A stretch of DNA of 64,000 nucleotides from Rutpela maculata (GCA_936432065.2 OW386290.2:52780843-52844842); one strand, 5' to 3'. Numbered from the stretch's first letter, positions 1 through 11,572 are shown. The notes: generated from the letters alone by a model not told the origin. Numbers and translations: made by a program.

Positions 1-1915
1 TTTATGGTTTTATGCATGAACAAGATAGATATTTAATCCATTTACAGATTTCGCTAATCCCAACATCACAATTATTACCTTTAACTATCCACTGAAGTGT
101 TCATGGTTCTCTTTAGATGAATGTTGCAACTTGCAACCAAGTGATTGTGAATGTGAAACTGACAGTGAACGGCTGACAAAAATTATTCAAAACTAACTTT
201 TAATTAAGAAACAAGAATGTAAGGGTTTCATACAAATACAAACATTTTAAAAATTTGATAAAAAAGGTTAATGGGCATATAGCATATTTTTATTATTACA
301 TTTTCGAAAAGATCTCTTAATTTTAGAGCAAAATGCAAAAAAATAGAATTTTCTAGGATCTCTGTAGGTTTTAAAATTAATCAAGAACATCGATGCTGCG
401 TGACGTCATTCACTCCTGGTTGCATTTTCATTCCTCTCTTTTCGGCACTTATATGCTGCATATTTTTGTGTTAAACTACTCCAATAATCCCCAAGTCACT
501 ATTATCAAGTACATCTCTGGCAGATTAGACAAATTGCTGGGTTCTAATTGTGTAAATGCAACTTCAAGGCAGGCATGCTGATTGAATGACGTCAGCATTT
601 TGAGCGCGGCAGTTTTTGTTTAAAGCAGTATATTTCAGTTACTACTTATCGGATCAACCTCAAATTTTCAGTGTTATAATTATTCGACGATTACCGAAGT
701 AATCATACGTAACTTATCTACGCTATTTGATTGATTAACCATTACTTTGAGCTCTGTGGTATATTTCTCTCGATCCCACCAATTCATAAATTAAGCATTG
801 TTGGTATGTAAGATATCACGTTCCACACATTGACTTCTGATGAGTAGGTTTAGGTTGTCAAAGATTAGCTGTTAATCACGTCGTGAAATACAGTAAGCAA
901 ACACAACAGATGTCAAATAAAGAGGAAGAAACCAGGACATAACCACTTTCGTCTGTCATTATTTATTTAGACTCGACACATATACCATATTTTCTTATTT
1001 ACTATTTGAATGTGGTGTTTAGTAGATTGACTTGGCGCTGTGTACTACTAGTGTGTTCTTGAACGTGAAATAGAGTACCCAATTAAAGTAGTTTTCGAAA
1101 GCCAATACATTTCCCTAAAATGAAAAAGTGTGTCGTACACACAATGCAATATAACATCCAAGTTTACAGTCCAGGCTGCAATAAATTTTTTAATCAGTTC
1201 GTCAATGTGGTAAATGAAATTTAATTTTGCTCAAATTTGATGTCTAAATCATTGGAGTCAGTCACACAATGCAAAATAATATTATCCTTTGTATAGTTAA
1301 ATGTAAGTCATAATTTTACATTTTTTAACATTAAACAAAAGGTTTGTTTAAGTTGGACCAAAGCTTTAAACAATCATCAATAGACAGCATTGGATCATAC
1401 CACTGGGACACCGGGAAATTTTTTGGTGGGCCCTGATGCAGTGGACTCCATCCTCTGATCTTAACAATAGTTTAAAAAAGAGGCCTGGGGGGTCAAAAAT
1501 GTTTTAGTGCAAGCATATATAAAATATTTGTGACCTTAATCTTCACAGGATGGTGTAATAAAAAATTGAATTTTTTAGAGTACCATACTCATTGTGAAAA
1601 ATGTTTCTTTTTGGGTCAAAAAGTTATCAACAATGATAGCAACAAAATAAAGGGACTTTTTATGCTTTTTCGTCAGTATCTTGAAAACTAAGTGCGATAA
1701 TACACTTCCATTTTTTATGACAACTTGTGAAGAGCTATGTCTGTACATACCCCTTGCATTTAGTTAATAGTCTTGAATTATTTGTTTAGTCAACAATTCA
1801 ACCGTCAATAGAGGATACTTCATTAAATAATTTAATGTCATCAATCAGTAAAGGGAAAATATCCTGCATTCATCAACACAATCAACTAGGCATTAAAAAA
1901 TTTACAAGTACTTAC
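1..1915. other. Non-coding stretch, probably CLEC16A intron
   Basis: I see no exon of CLEC16A or of any other recognisable gene here on either strand. The next CLEC16A exon should lie on the minus strand to the left of 1916, but the splice donor at 1915-1914 leads into AT-rich sequence with no convincing conserved C-terminal segment. One 62-codon open frame at 393-581 resembles nothing I know. Later exons probably lie beyond the left edge. Confidence 0.5.
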
Positions 1916-2255
1916 TCATGTTCGAACATATCTAAAAATATCTCTTCACTTTTATAAAAATTCCTTAACAGCGCTGTGCTTTGCGTCCTGGACGTTTCTA
2001 TAGTGGATTTATGGGCTTCCAGTAAAATATTTTTTCCATCACACATAACTAGCTGAATGAAGAGCTTCAAAGCCAGCTCCAAAGTGACTAATCTAACTCG
2101 ACATGATGGTTGGCACGATAATATTATAATATGTAAAATTTTCTCTATCAGGAAAGTGTTGTAGGTATAGCGGACATCTTTGGACGCCGAAGACGTCTTT
2201 GATATGAAGGATTTTTTAGGCCTAAGTACTTGCTCTATTATATCTGAGGTGACAC
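1916..2255 (-). CDS. Clec16a: CLEC16A/ema orthologue, exon 6 (last in window)
   Basis: This exon continues the CLEC16A chain with about 113 residues. Family-like parts are an FLIEKILHII-like segment and RVRLVTLELALKLF, which corresponds to the conserved RLATLELS helix of the animal proteins, followed by LLRNFYKSEEIFLDMFEHE. The acceptor AG is at 2257-2256 and the donor GT at 1915-1914 (GTAAGT). The reading frame carries over exactly from exon 5 (NSG then VTS). The exon ends in phase 2, so at least one more exon must follow to the left. It was identified by family resemblance and splice-frame consistency. Confidence 0.85.
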
Positions 2256-2471
2256 CTATAATATAATAATTCTGAATCAACAATTATTAATCTTTCTTAA
2301 TAACTGTAGAGTGCTATATTAATAAAGTGTTTTGTTTCATTCAGTGTATTTTGTATACAAGTTAAACTCGAGAGGTAAACCGCTGGAAAAATTTTGTATA
2401 CATAATCTCAAAATTCAGGAAAGCCTAGAAAGGGCTTGACAGAAAGAGAGAAAGGAATATTGGGCTATAGT

Positions 2472-2491
2472 ATTAGTAGTAGTAGTAGTAT
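2472..2491. repeat. Short TAG/AGT trinucleotide repeat
   Basis: About six AGT units form a simple microsatellite inside a CLEC16A intron. There is no sign of function. Confidence 0.8.
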
Positions 2492-2771
2492 TTTTTTTTG
2501 ACAAATTGAAACAGCAGTGGTTTTTTTCTTGTCTGATTCTTTTTTTTATCTCGTGCATGACATCCTCATAAAATGTTAACGAGTCGCGTTTTTCAGTTAA
2601 AAATTAAACACATTATTTCTTTATTTTGATATTTTACTCTCGAATGTTTGACTAACTCTCTCAAGCGACAATGAGGCACTTTGCGCTCTTTTAAAACACA
2701 AATAGCTGTTGTAGTTGGAGAGACAATCATTATCAACAACAAAGTGCAATAAATTATAAATAGTTGCCGAA

Positions 2772-3462
2772 AATTAGGAAGTTTCCATTTTTCTCATTTT
2801 CTCGTAATAAATAGTCGTAAAAATCTAAAAAATATCTGTAATTTTTCTTTTAAATTATCTCTATAAATAAAAAGTTATGGTCCTTCCAAGTTTAAAATGC
2901 TGCGATCATCTGGGCTGAGGCTCGGTTACGTCACAATACACGATTCCGCCAACAGCGAGCGGGTGCGGGCACCTTTATACTCGCTGGCAGGCACCGGCAG
3001 TTTATAGCCAGCTTGCATTTGAGAGCCGAAAAAATTGCTAAAACAAGCAATTTTGGCACGTTCATATTTTTCGAAAAACACCATTGGGACGGCCGTATGA
3101 TGTCGCGACGTAAAGAGGAAGTCTTCCAGATAAACCTGATCGTAAATTGCATGGCAAAATTCGAAAATTCGGCTCGACACGAACGAATCAAAAGTGCCAT
3201 TTTGTGACATTTCATAAAATCGAGCACATACACTAAATAAAGGGAACATACGGCGGGCCGCCGGCATGGCAAGTCAGCGCGTTATGTATTGTGACGTCAC
3301 GGTGGATTTCAGCCGAGGCGAAGTATTCAAATAAGAAATTGAATAAGTTCGTGAGTTTTTCAGATATCGAGATAATTTTTTTTTAGTTTGACTAGTTATC
3401 TGAAAGACTACTAAATGAGGTTGAATGTACATGATATTTCTAAAATAGGAAACTTCCTAATT
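2772..3462. mobile_element. Foldback/MITE-like inverted-repeat element
   Basis: The outer ends AATTAGGAAGTTTCC (2772-2786) and GGAAACTTCCTAATT (3448-3462) are perfect inverted copies. Further inward, GTCACAATACA (about 2930) pairs with TGTATTGTGAC (about 3285), and GCTGAGGC-like ends pair as well. The centre is GC-richer than its surroundings and gives several overlapping open frames of about 60-113 codons on both strands. These are side effects of composition and symmetry rather than genes. The element lies in the CLEC16A intron between exons 6 and 5. I cannot define a target duplication, so the superfamily is open. Confidence 0.6.
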
Positions 3463-3469
3463 ATAGAAT

Positions 3470-4640
3470 ACCGCTGATGTAATCGTTTTTACGATTGTAA
3501 TTGAATGACTTGTATTGTTTATGTAGTAAATTATTATCATATAGCACAAAAAGTCACTATGATCAAGTGCAAAACTATGCACCCGGCGCTCACAGAGGGC
3601 TTTTCAACTTTGCGTGGCTACTGCTTGGAAATTATTGAATGAAATATTTTCGTCCTGCCATCTGGCCTACTACATATCGTACATTTTTTTAAAATAATTT
3701 TCAACAAGTTGCAATGGATTACAATTAAATTTTTAATTTGAAAAATTTCTCATCAGTGATTAAAATTTTGAGAGGTTGTGCTTAAAAGTAAAAGAAATAA
3801 TTATTTGGAAAGTTTACCTTTTAACACATTCATTTATTATTTGATAAACTTCAAAAAAACAAGCGTCCTCCCAAAAAAAACATTACTTTTAGGGGAAAAT
3901 ACCATGTGACCTTTAATAAAGTTTCTAAAAATGTATTTAATTTGGTTCTTTCTTCGTCCCTGTACCGTAAAAGGTGAAAGAAACTTTTCTAAAATTAAGG
4001 AATTTTTTCCCGCTTTCAAAGAAGTATATTTTGTTCTGCATCTTTTCGCATTTTAGTCAAAAGTGGTGGGTCACACATAAAAATTGGCTCATGTAAAGTC
4101 AAAAGCTTATTCAATTACTTTTAATTTCTCGTTTTTACTTCCCTCGCTTACTAAAGAGAAGTATTGTATTCGTGAAAAAATCACCTTCTGAGATTTCTCC
4201 AGATTTTTACATTTCAGAGTATGTAGATTATGATAATTAAAGCCATTTAATTCCGTCCAGTAATAATAATAAACATCCAGTAAGAACGATTTTTATTTTT
4301 GTTACTTTATGATACAAATAAACCTTGGTATTGCAACTGACTTTCTTTCTTTTCTAATTTGTCACCTATTTTTATAATTTTACACAGTCTACACAACTCA
4401 AGTTATCTTGTGTTATCTAGTGCCATTTGGCGAGCACATATAAATAACTATCGCTTTATTGAATAGTAACTAGTATGCTATTTCAACTAAAGAATTATTA
4501 TTTTTACTAAACATTTATAGATACAGCATGTCTTAGAAAGTTTCCGTGGAACGAATAGACTGAGGATTTATTTTGAGTGATCCACTCGTAATCAACTATT
4601 GTATTTAAGACTAGATAAAATATTTGGGAATGATTTCAAC
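3470..4640. other. AT-rich intronic sequence
   Basis: Part of the CLEC16A intron between exons 5 and 6. No coding homology, RNA gene or clear repeat structure was recognised. Confidence 0.5.
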
Positions 4641-4649
4641 ACAACTTAC

Positions 4650-5368
4650 CCGAATTATTAGCCATTGCGTACAATAAGCTTAGAGCAAATAAGGCCGCAT
4701 AATCATTCTCCATACAGTCCAGTGCACCGTAGACAGTTTCCAAGAACGGATGATCTATCGTGGCTACCCCATCAGTAGGGGTTGTAGCTAACCTCTGTTT
4801 TTCCTCATCGGTAATATTAATATTTGCTTGCTCTTCCAAAATATTTTCCTTAGAACTACTACTCTCTTTAGAACTAATATCACTTAATGTTTGGACACAG
4901 GCCTCATCCTCTAAGTTTTTTCTCTCTTTTTCCTTCTCATAGTACTCCAACAATTTATCCACTCCCTTTTGAAAAACCGACCGGTCCGTTTTTAGAATAA
5001 TCCAGGCCAAAGTTTGTACCAACGGTGAATGAGACAGTATTAAAAAAACTTGGGACAGCAAGAACAAGGCAACAACGCATGAAACCTTACCATTCGAGAA
5101 ATCATGGATCTTTGGACTATTATTTTCTGACCCTCTTGGGGTTAGTGAAATTTTACTAAGACTTTGAGTTACAGAGTCAACTGCTGAGGATTGTCTTCTA
5201 TGAGAGGTTAAAGAATATATGTACAAAGGTATGAGTAGCTTGTGTAGCAAGTGATCAGTTAACACGTGGTTCAAATCAGTTATATTTAAACAGAGAATAT
5301 CATTAAGGTAATGTAAATGGTCCAAGTGTTCAGCTACCAAGTCAGCTAGACGGTTTTGCGATTGATGG
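4650..5368 (-). CDS. Clec16a: CLEC16A/ema orthologue, exon 5
   Basis: This 719-base exon begins with the most conserved stretch of the family, RLADLVAEHLDHLHYLND, followed by VLTDHLLHKLLIPLYIYSL. A low-complexity acidic/serine linker follows (ISSKESSSSKENILEEQANI), then a conserved block near its end (HPFLETVYGALDCMENDYAALFALSLLYAM, quoted in part). The acceptor AG is at 5370-5369 and the donor GT at 4649-4648. Its frame joins exon 4 (GA + C gives Asp) and exon 6 (G + GT gives Gly). Such a large exon suggests that introns found in other animals have been lost here. Confidence 0.93.
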
Positions 5369-5579
5369 CTAAAAAAGAGATATTTCAATTTCCAACAATA
5401 AAGTTGGCTATATTGCAAGAGGTTATTTGGTGGAAAATGGGCACATTTAGAAATCCAGAAAAAATTGAAAAATGTAAGTGGCGCAGCAAATATTTTTTTA
5501 GCAAGATGTCATATCATCTCATTTCTATGCTTAAATGCATAAAAGGCATCCTAAAACATTGCCTACTGTTGAATATAAC

Positions 5580-6440
5580 TTGCTTCTGGAAAGGACTCCG
5601 CACTTTTATTATAGGAATGGAGTTCTGTGGATTTGGCTAAAACTGTGCCATTTTGTAATTCAAATGATGTTGGTCTAAAGTCATCATTGTCACAACTCAA
5701 TCAATGAGCTGTTTTCGCACTAGGAGGGCTGAAAGGTCAATTTTAGTACTTGAATTCCAGTTGGAATAGGTTTTGAGAACGAAATGTTACTGTACTTAGT
5801 TTTTTGCTTTAAAGTGTAAACTTAAAGATTCCAAAACATATGATGGCAAGGTGCCCACTGGGTGTTTGATCAACATCTTAAGAAAAGGGAAAAATGGCAA
5901 TTTTTGCCACTTTGTGTTTTTTCTTAGTAATATCGTTATTTCCATTAAAGGATTTTTTTAACGTGCTACATGGATTTGGCTGAAATTACATCAATTTGTA
6001 CTTCTTTTATGCTGATTTATTTGTCACATCTCTAACCTGAGCCATTTTTGACACAGAGTGGCTCAAAAACCAATAATTGTACTATTTTCTATATGCTTGT
6101 CTTGTCATGTTGCCTTTCTTAGCGTTATCCGGGATTAACGACGATGACACGGCAGGTAGCTGATCCCTTTGTGTATACATTACTGCACATTGTACGAGTC
6201 TATATATGCTTAAGTGTAAGTGTAGGTAAGAAGTCTGTCTTCATCCCACTACTTGCACAGGGGTCTACAGATTGAAGCACTATAATTAACCTTTCAGTCC
6301 TAGTATGAAAACGATCCATAGAATCGACTTGTGATCCGTAGAATCGACCAACATCATTTAAACTACAAAATGCCACAGTTTCAGGGAAATCCGCGGAACT
6401 CCATTTCCCATAAGAAAAATGCAGTCCTTTCAGAAATTCG
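5580..6440. mobile_element. Foldback inverted-repeat element
   Basis: The arms are inverted and imperfect. A segment around 5590-5680 (AATGGAGTTCTGTGGATTT, AACTGTGCCATTTTGTA, AATGATGTTGGT) returns reversed around 6340-6435 (ACCAACATCATTT, TACAAAATGCCACAGTTT, AAATCCGCGGAACTCCATT). Inner parts also pair (GGAGGGCTGAAAGG near 5725 with CCTTTCAGTCCTAG near 6290). The centre is near 6010. No coding sequence is seen. It lies in CLEC16A intron 4, directly against the 3' tail of the LINE at 6445. Confidence 0.6.
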
Positions 6441-6444
6441 ACCT

Positions 6445-8319
6445 ATAGATAGATAGATAGATAGATAGATAATTTATTTCATGTGAGACAATTACAATTG
6501 TGTACACTCGTCAATAAAAAACATTGTAAAATTACATTCAAGGTAAAAAACATACAAAATTATAAGTATACAAACATTACAATATCATGATAAAATATAT
6601 AATAATATAAGACAAGAAAGCAGAAAGTAATTAAGAAAATACTTCATGAACAGATAAAATATACATGTCAGTGCAATAAAATTGATAATTGAAAATTAGG
6701 AGACCTGATTATGAGATGTGCCGAAATAATCAATAAATTCTTGGACCTTATAAAAAACATTTTCTTTCAGAAAACCTTTAACTTTTATCAAAAACCTTTT
6801 TTTTTCTAAATGCTTCCATTCATTTGGTAGCAGATTATATAATTTTACTGATAAATATCTGTAACTATTAATATTCCTTGATAAACGGAAATGTGGTGCA
6901 ATTATAGGTTTATGCCTGGTATTATAACTATCTTGAAATTGATATTCATGGAGATGGTTTTGTGCATGGACAATGCATTCAAATATGTACTGATTAATAG
7001 AAGTAAGTATTCCTAGATGTTTAAATAAAGGTCTGCAGGTATCATTAAATTTGGAATTTGTAATGGTTCTTATGGCTCTTTTCTGTAATTTTAATATTTT
7101 GTAGGCATGTGGAGATCCCTCCCAAAGTATAATGCCATAGCACATTATGCTATGGAAAAGTGCATGATAAGCCATTACAATTACATTTTGATGAACCAGA
7201 TAATTGAGATTTTTTAATAAATAGATACAACTAGACAATTTTTTGGACAAACAATCTATGTGAGCTTCCCAAGATAGCTTACTATCAAGAGTGAGACCCA
7301 GGTATTTCACAGGCCCATTATTGTTGATGGAGACAGAAGGATTTAAATTGAAAATGAGAGTTTGAGTCTTTTCCTCATTTAACTTTAATTTGATATTATT
7401 GAAATAAACCTTGGCTTGAGACTGCATTTCTTTTGATTTTTGTTTAAGCTGTTTTAAATCATTTCCTACAGCGATTAAGGTAGTGTCATCAGCATATTCA
7501 ATATGTTTATGAGTCAGGTGTAACGATATATCATTTAAACAAATTATGAATAGGACTGGTCCCAAGATGGATCCCTGGGGAACTCCATGTTTGAGAGGCT
7601 TTAGAGAAGACGAAGTAGTGCCGTCACTTACACACTGATACCTATTTGTGATGTAACTTTGAATAAAAGATTGAGCAGGTCCTCTAATACCATAGTTCTC
7701 TAATTTTATTAATAGTATATCCGTAGAAACACAATCAAAAGCTTTAGATAAGTCTAAATAGGATGCCATGGTCATATTTCCGTTTTCAAAATGGTCAGTA
7801 ATAAATGTGATAATATCTATTAATGCCTTAGTAGTAGATTTTCCTTCTGTGTATCCATATTGACTACAATTAAGTAAATGTTTTGTATCCAAATACTTCA
7901 TTAATCTAACCTTAAATGCTAACTCTAACAATTTGGACAGGATAGGTACAATTGAGACTGGTCTGTAATTAGTTGTAAGATTTTCATTTCCTTTTTTAAA
8001 AACTGGAGTGACTTTTGATATTTTAAGGCATTCCGGAAAATTACCTTTTTCAAAACATAGGTTTATAAAATGTGTGATCTGTAGTAAAAGTTCTTCTTTT
8101 ACTAGTTTGATCATATCGCTATTTAACCCATAATAGTCTTTACACTTAGATGTGCTTAATTTATCGATTAGGTTACTAACTTCTAGTACCGTTACTGGTT
8201 CAAGGTAAAAGGAGAACATAACTTGACTTTTTCTTAAATTACTTAAATATTCTAAGTTGCTTTGTTTTAATCCATTTAAAATTTCATCTGATATATTAAC
8301 GATATTAAAAGAAGTAAGT
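6445..8319 (-). mobile_element. 5'-truncated non-LTR retrotransposon (LINE) in CLEC16A intron 4
   Basis: The element runs on the minus strand, like the host gene. Its 3' end is a run of GATA units (6445-6470) that acts as a microsatellite tail, and AATAAA-like sequence precedes it. Coding sequence for the reverse-transcriptase part of ORF2 begins at the truncated 5' edge near 8319. Endonuclease and ORF1 are absent, as expected for incomplete target-primed reverse transcription. No clear target duplication was found. Confidence 0.85.
6696..8219 (-). CDS. LINE ORF2 reverse transcriptase (partial, open)
   Basis: An uninterrupted 507-residue frame covers reverse transcriptase and the region after it. 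Visible motifs, in order, are NYRPVSIVPILSKLLE (fingers, about residue 83), an STTKALIDII helix, the catalytic-site lead-in LDLSKAFDCVSTDILLIKL, GVPQGSILGPVLFIICLNDI (motif B), and YADDTTLIAV, which holds the catalytic YADD aspartates. A thumb region with LKLNEEKTQTLIFN and KYLGLTLDSKLSW follows. The C-terminus carries the NLLPNEWK-type block shared by Jockey/CR1-like elements. The frame has no stops, so this is one of the youngest LINE copies in the window, but the missing 5' half makes it non-autonomous. The clade is uncertain. Confidence 0.85.
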   Translation of the reverse strand: MFSFYLEPVTVLEVSNLIDKLSTSKCKDYYGLNSDMIKLVKEELLLQITHFINLCFEKGNFPECLKISKVTPVFKKGNENLTTNYRPVSIVPILSKLLELAFKVRLMKYLDTKHLLNCSQYGYTEGKSTTKALIDIITFITDHFENGNMTMASYLDLSKAFDCVSTDILLIKLENYGIRGPAQSFIQSYITNRYQCVSDGTTSSSLKPLKHGVPQGSILGPVLFIICLNDISLHLTHKHIEYADDTTLIAVGNDLKQLKQKSKEMQSQAKVYFNNIKLKLNEEKTQTLIFNLNPSVSINNNGPVKYLGLTLDSKLSWEAHIDCLSKKLSSCIYLLKNLNYLVHQNVIVMAYHALFHSIMCYGIILWEGSPHAYKILKLQKRAIRTITNSKFNDTCRPLFKHLGILTSINQYIFECIVHAQNHLHEYQFQDSYNTRHKPIIAPHFRLSRNINSYRYLSVKLYNLLPNEWKHLEKKRFLIKVKGFLKENVFYKVQEFIDYFGTSHNQVS

Positions 8320-8527
8320 CAACAACATATATATTGGTACGGATGAGGTTTATAATAGATATTTATATTAGCTTATTTTTGGGTAAGGATGGTATTTTCC
8401 TGACCCATATTTTCCGAAACCACCTGTATAAGTTATACAACAGTTTGATTAAAAAAGTCAATAACAGCAAAAACTTTTACAAAAATTGTTATCAGCGGTT
8501 TTTAAAAAACATATTCTAAAAACTTAC

Positions 8528-8757
8528 TCTGCATCATTTCTTACACATGCATCTAATTCTTGGATATGTTTTCCAATAAACCAAACAATATTCGAGAAAT
8601 ACGGTGCAGCTGTTCTATCTCTAATAAACGCTAACATGCTGGCATCTTCCACTTTGTACACATTTAACGTCAATGTTCTTACTGCTATCCTAACCATAGA
8701 CTCTGGATGATTAAAGAATTTTATAGCCTCTGTATATAATGGGAAATCGTTCGTGTG
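8528..8757 (-). CDS. Clec16a: CLEC16A/ema orthologue, exon 4
   Basis: The translation starts HTNDFPLYTEAIKFFNHPES, continues with MVRIAVRTLTLNVYKV and reaches NIVWFIGKHIQELDACV, all close to vertebrate CLEC16A. The acceptor AG is at 8759-8758 and the donor at 8527-8526 (GTAAGT). It joins exon 3 in phase 0 and exon 5 in phase 2. Confidence 0.95.
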
Positions 8758-8988
8758 CTAAAAAATTAAAACATTAACAAAAACACATTTTGCTAAAGAT
8801 TAGGTATACTATGTTTGGTTTTTAAATATTTACAATTAATCGAAAATAAACGAATATTTCCGTCTCACTCTGCAAAATTCTATCCATAAACGTGCAAATT
8901 TATACTATCTGAAGACTAATTTTGATGTTTTATTTTAGACATTATATCAACACTTCTCACAGAATCGAAATTTAAAAAATAATCACAG

Positions 8989-9278
8989 CAGAGGAGTAAC
9001 TATGGCAGGGCAAACCGGGGCAGTGCCCTGGGGCCCCGGGAGATCAAGGACCCCCAGCCGGCGCCCTGGGAGACTATGAGACTAAGGGCACCAGCGAGCG
9101 CCTGCTTTTTTCGGATTTCTGCCCTCAGCTTATCAAAAAAATGTTTCTCCGCCTTCCCGCTCATCAAAAAAATGTTGGGATGAAAAATTTTTTTTTAGGT
9201 ATTAAGAAAATAATATAATAGGGGGGGCCCCCAACAATTTTTTGCCCTGGGGCCCCACGATGTCTAGTTACGCCACTG
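8989..9278. mobile_element. hAT-type non-autonomous element (290 bp) with 8-bp target duplication
   Basis: The ends are CAGAGGAGTAACTA and its inverted near-copy TAGTTACGCCACTG. Both sides are flanked by the same 8 bases, AATCACAG (8981-8988 and 9279-9286). The CAGNG start and the 8-bp duplication are hallmarks of the hAT superfamily. The interior holds GC-rich runs (GGGGCC) and no coding sequence. Confidence 0.85.
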
Positions 9279-9369
9279 AATCACAGTACATTTATTGCTC
9301 TTGCATTGGATGTAACTCTATTGTTCGTACATCGGATGTATGTGTAGTGCTCGTACATCTGATGTATCG

Positions 9370-9843
9370 GGTGAACACGAGGAACAGGGCGTTTTTGGTT
9401 GGGACTGTACTAGGCAATGAGAGGCCGGAGGGAGACAGGGTTGACGGCAGTGAGCTCGTGAACTTATGCCATTTCAGTCAGAATGGTTACTTCGGATTCA
9501 GCGTACCTTCCCCACTCGTCTCGTTTCCCGGTTTGGAGATGTGCCTTGGCCTTCGCGTTCTCCAGTGTGATTTCTTCCTCTGGGGTTACAAACCCCGTAC
9601 ATTACAGGAACTTAAAGATGCGATTCGTCGTGAGATCCAACTGATTGATCAGCAAACATTGGAAAGATTGTGGAAGAACTGCAAAGGCGGAGTGGAAGAG
9701 TGCATCGATGAAGGTGGTCAACATCTCTCAGGCATTATTTTCCAAACATAACTTAAATGGCTACATTTTTATGTCAATAAATAATTTTTCACTCCAAAAT
9801 TAACCGAATATTTTTTCTAAAAAAGCCGTTTCTCGTGTTCACC
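9370..9843 (+). pseudogene. Mariner-like transposase relic between short TIRs
   Basis: The ends GGTGAACACGAGGAAC (9370) and, inverted, GTTTCTCGTGTTCACC (to 9843) bound a short deletion derivative. The interior codes for the C-terminal end of a DDE transposase with family wording RFGDVPWPSRSP, then after a frameshift CDFFLWGY, RTLQELKDAIRREIQLID and a final GGQHLSGIIFQT before the stop at 9751. The frameshift falls between SRSP and CDFF near 9565. The loss of everything upstream makes it non-functional. Assignment to Tc1/mariner rests on recall of the family. Confidence 0.7.
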
Positions 9844-10019
9844 TTATACGTCTAGTCACGGTGTTTTATAAATATTTGAAAAATTTTAATACTAAGTTAG
9901 GACTATTAATCTTCCGTTAGTTGCTTGTAATCAAAATGGAATATTGACGTTTTGTATCTCACAGATACATGAGACTAATGAAAGGTTAAGCAAAGTTAGG
10001 ACTAAGACTAAGTTAGTAC

Positions 10020-10790
10020 CAGGGTGTATTAAATAGGTGGTCCGACGAACGGCACTTTCCTATTATAATAATGGCTTCATAAGTGCATGGTTACTATTTA
10101 CTTTAGTAGATGGCGCGAGCAATAAGATCCTACAATTATCTGGGCACGTGCATCGTATAACTAACATAACCACAAATTTTAAGGTTTTTTCGTTTATTCT
10201 CATTTTTAATGTTTGTATAGGCATTTTTAGCTTGGAGCCATACTGGCTCCAGGCAAATATTTAAAAATTCACGCAAATAATTTTTCAATATTGTTGATTA
10301 ATAAAAATAGACTGCTAATTATAGGTTAGATTCCTAATCTGCGAAAAGTGTTTTATTTTATTGTGACAAACTATTTAAAACTTCATACACATTGCGTTGA
10401 ACTTGATTTTGGTTGAAAGTACAGGAACCAAGTAGAAATTTTAATAATAGCTACGTAATACTTGCAAATCTTAAGAAATATATATTTTTGAGGTTAGCTG
10501 TGGCGACACGTGCAATGCTGCATGTAGTGTTGCATATATTCTTTCAATGTTTTAATTTAGCTACTTAATGTCAGATGTCACTGGACTCTTGTTTCACTAA
10601 ACAAAAAACAAAAGGCCGGGAATGTACGCAACACTGTATGCACGTATGCACAGAACCTGTAAAATTATCTATCTATGCGTAAGTAATGAGAGAATTTATT
10701 GGTCCTGCCATCTATTACATTATGTACAAAGTAAGCACTTATGAAGCCACTGTGAGAGTTGTCGTCGCACCACCTATTTAATACACCCTG
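10020..10790. mobile_element. hAT-type non-autonomous element (771 bp) with 8-bp target duplication
   Basis: Terminal inverted repeats start CAGGGTGTATTAAATAGGTG on the left and read the same on the opposite strand at the right, about 28 bases with one mismatch (GTCCGACGA against GTGCGACGA). Exact 8-bp duplications GTTAGTAC lie at 10012-10019 and 10791-10798. There is no transposase inside. It lies in the intron between CLEC16A exons 3 and 4. Confidence 0.92.
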
Positions 10791-10850
10791 GTTAGTACTA
10801 AGGATTTTCTCTATAAACTCACTTACCTATCATCTTACCTATCAGTTGTA

Positions 10851-11038
10851 GAATTCACGAAAATCAAACAAATGAACCCAGTACGGATTTACCTCCGATA
10901 CACACAAATTCACCAATATGTGAGAGCGATTTATATATCATGACAACCGCTGCCACTATATAAACTTTTCCTTATATGTGAATTCCTTTGTATCGAAGGT
11001 AAATCCCTACTGGGTTCATTTGTTTGATTTTCGCGAAT
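10851..11038. mobile_element. Near-palindromic MITE
   Basis: The left arm begins GAATTCACGAAAATCAAAC and continues AAATGAACCCAGTA and GGATTTACC. The right arm is the same sequence inverted, ending GATTTTCGCGAATAC. The arms are about 65 bases with few mismatches around a short centre of about 60 bases. It sits only about 50 bases from the donor of CLEC16A exon 3. The superfamily is unclear. Confidence 0.75.
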
Positions 11039-11089
11039 ACAGTGTTTTATTAACTATGAGACGAGCTATGAGAAAAAAAAAACACTTAC

Positions 11090-11238
11090 CTCGTTGTAGA
11101 AAAAATGTATAGTGTGAGCATTTAATTTCAAACTGAGCGTCTTTAAAAATGAAATGTAGTACGCCATTACTTCCTCATCAGAAAAATCAAATTTATGCAC
11201 AATTATTGAATTTACATGATTATTGGACAACAAATAAT
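11090..11238 (-). CDS. Clec16a: CLEC16A/ema orthologue, exon 3
   Basis: It encodes YLLSNNHVNSIIVHKFDF, then SDEEVMAYYISFLKTLSLKL and HTIHFFYNE, almost word for word the conserved FPF-region of animal CLEC16A. The acceptor AG is at 11240-11239 and the donor GT at 11089-11088. The phases fit exon 2 (T + AT gives Tyr) and exon 4 (phase 0). Confidence 0.96.
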
Positions 11239-11298
11239 CTAAAATTGAAAATGGTCGGTTTTAAAGTCTAAATAGTAAGAAAAAAATACATGACTTAC

Positions 11299-11438
11299 AA
11301 AGCGAAGTTTCATTCCTAATATTTTCAAACAGTATATTAAGAGTCTGTAATAACTGGACACATACATAGCTAGATCCACCACTGCGTTGCCTCATAATAC
11401 GTAGAAAAAATGATAACATGTTCTTTTCAAGGAAGAAA
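11299..11438 (-). CDS. Clec16a: CLEC16A/ema orthologue, exon 2
   Basis: It encodes FFLEKNMLSFFLRIMRQ, then YVCVQLLQTLNILFENIRNE, the second conserved block of the family. The acceptor AG is at 11440-11439 and the donor GT at 11298-11297 (GTAAGT). The first codon is completed with GA from exon 1 to give Asp. Confidence 0.95.
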
Positions 11439-11572
11439 CTGAAAATAATACGGATATTTTAATATATAAAATACAGTATGTACATAAAAAAATATAAATA
11501 ACATTAAGATATCTACAGGAGCGGGTATTCGAAAAAATTAGGACACATTGTCTTAAACTTTGAATAACTCAC

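Noticed and set aside
2926..3272. Two overlapping 113-codon open frames on the minus strand and one on the plus strand
   Set aside because: They overlap in different frames in a GC-richer inverted-repeat element and resemble no protein family. Symmetry and composition explain them.
9242..9751. A 169-codon host gene
   Set aside because: Its first half is out-of-frame transposon and MITE sequence. Only the C-terminal half is a readable, frameshifted transposase end.
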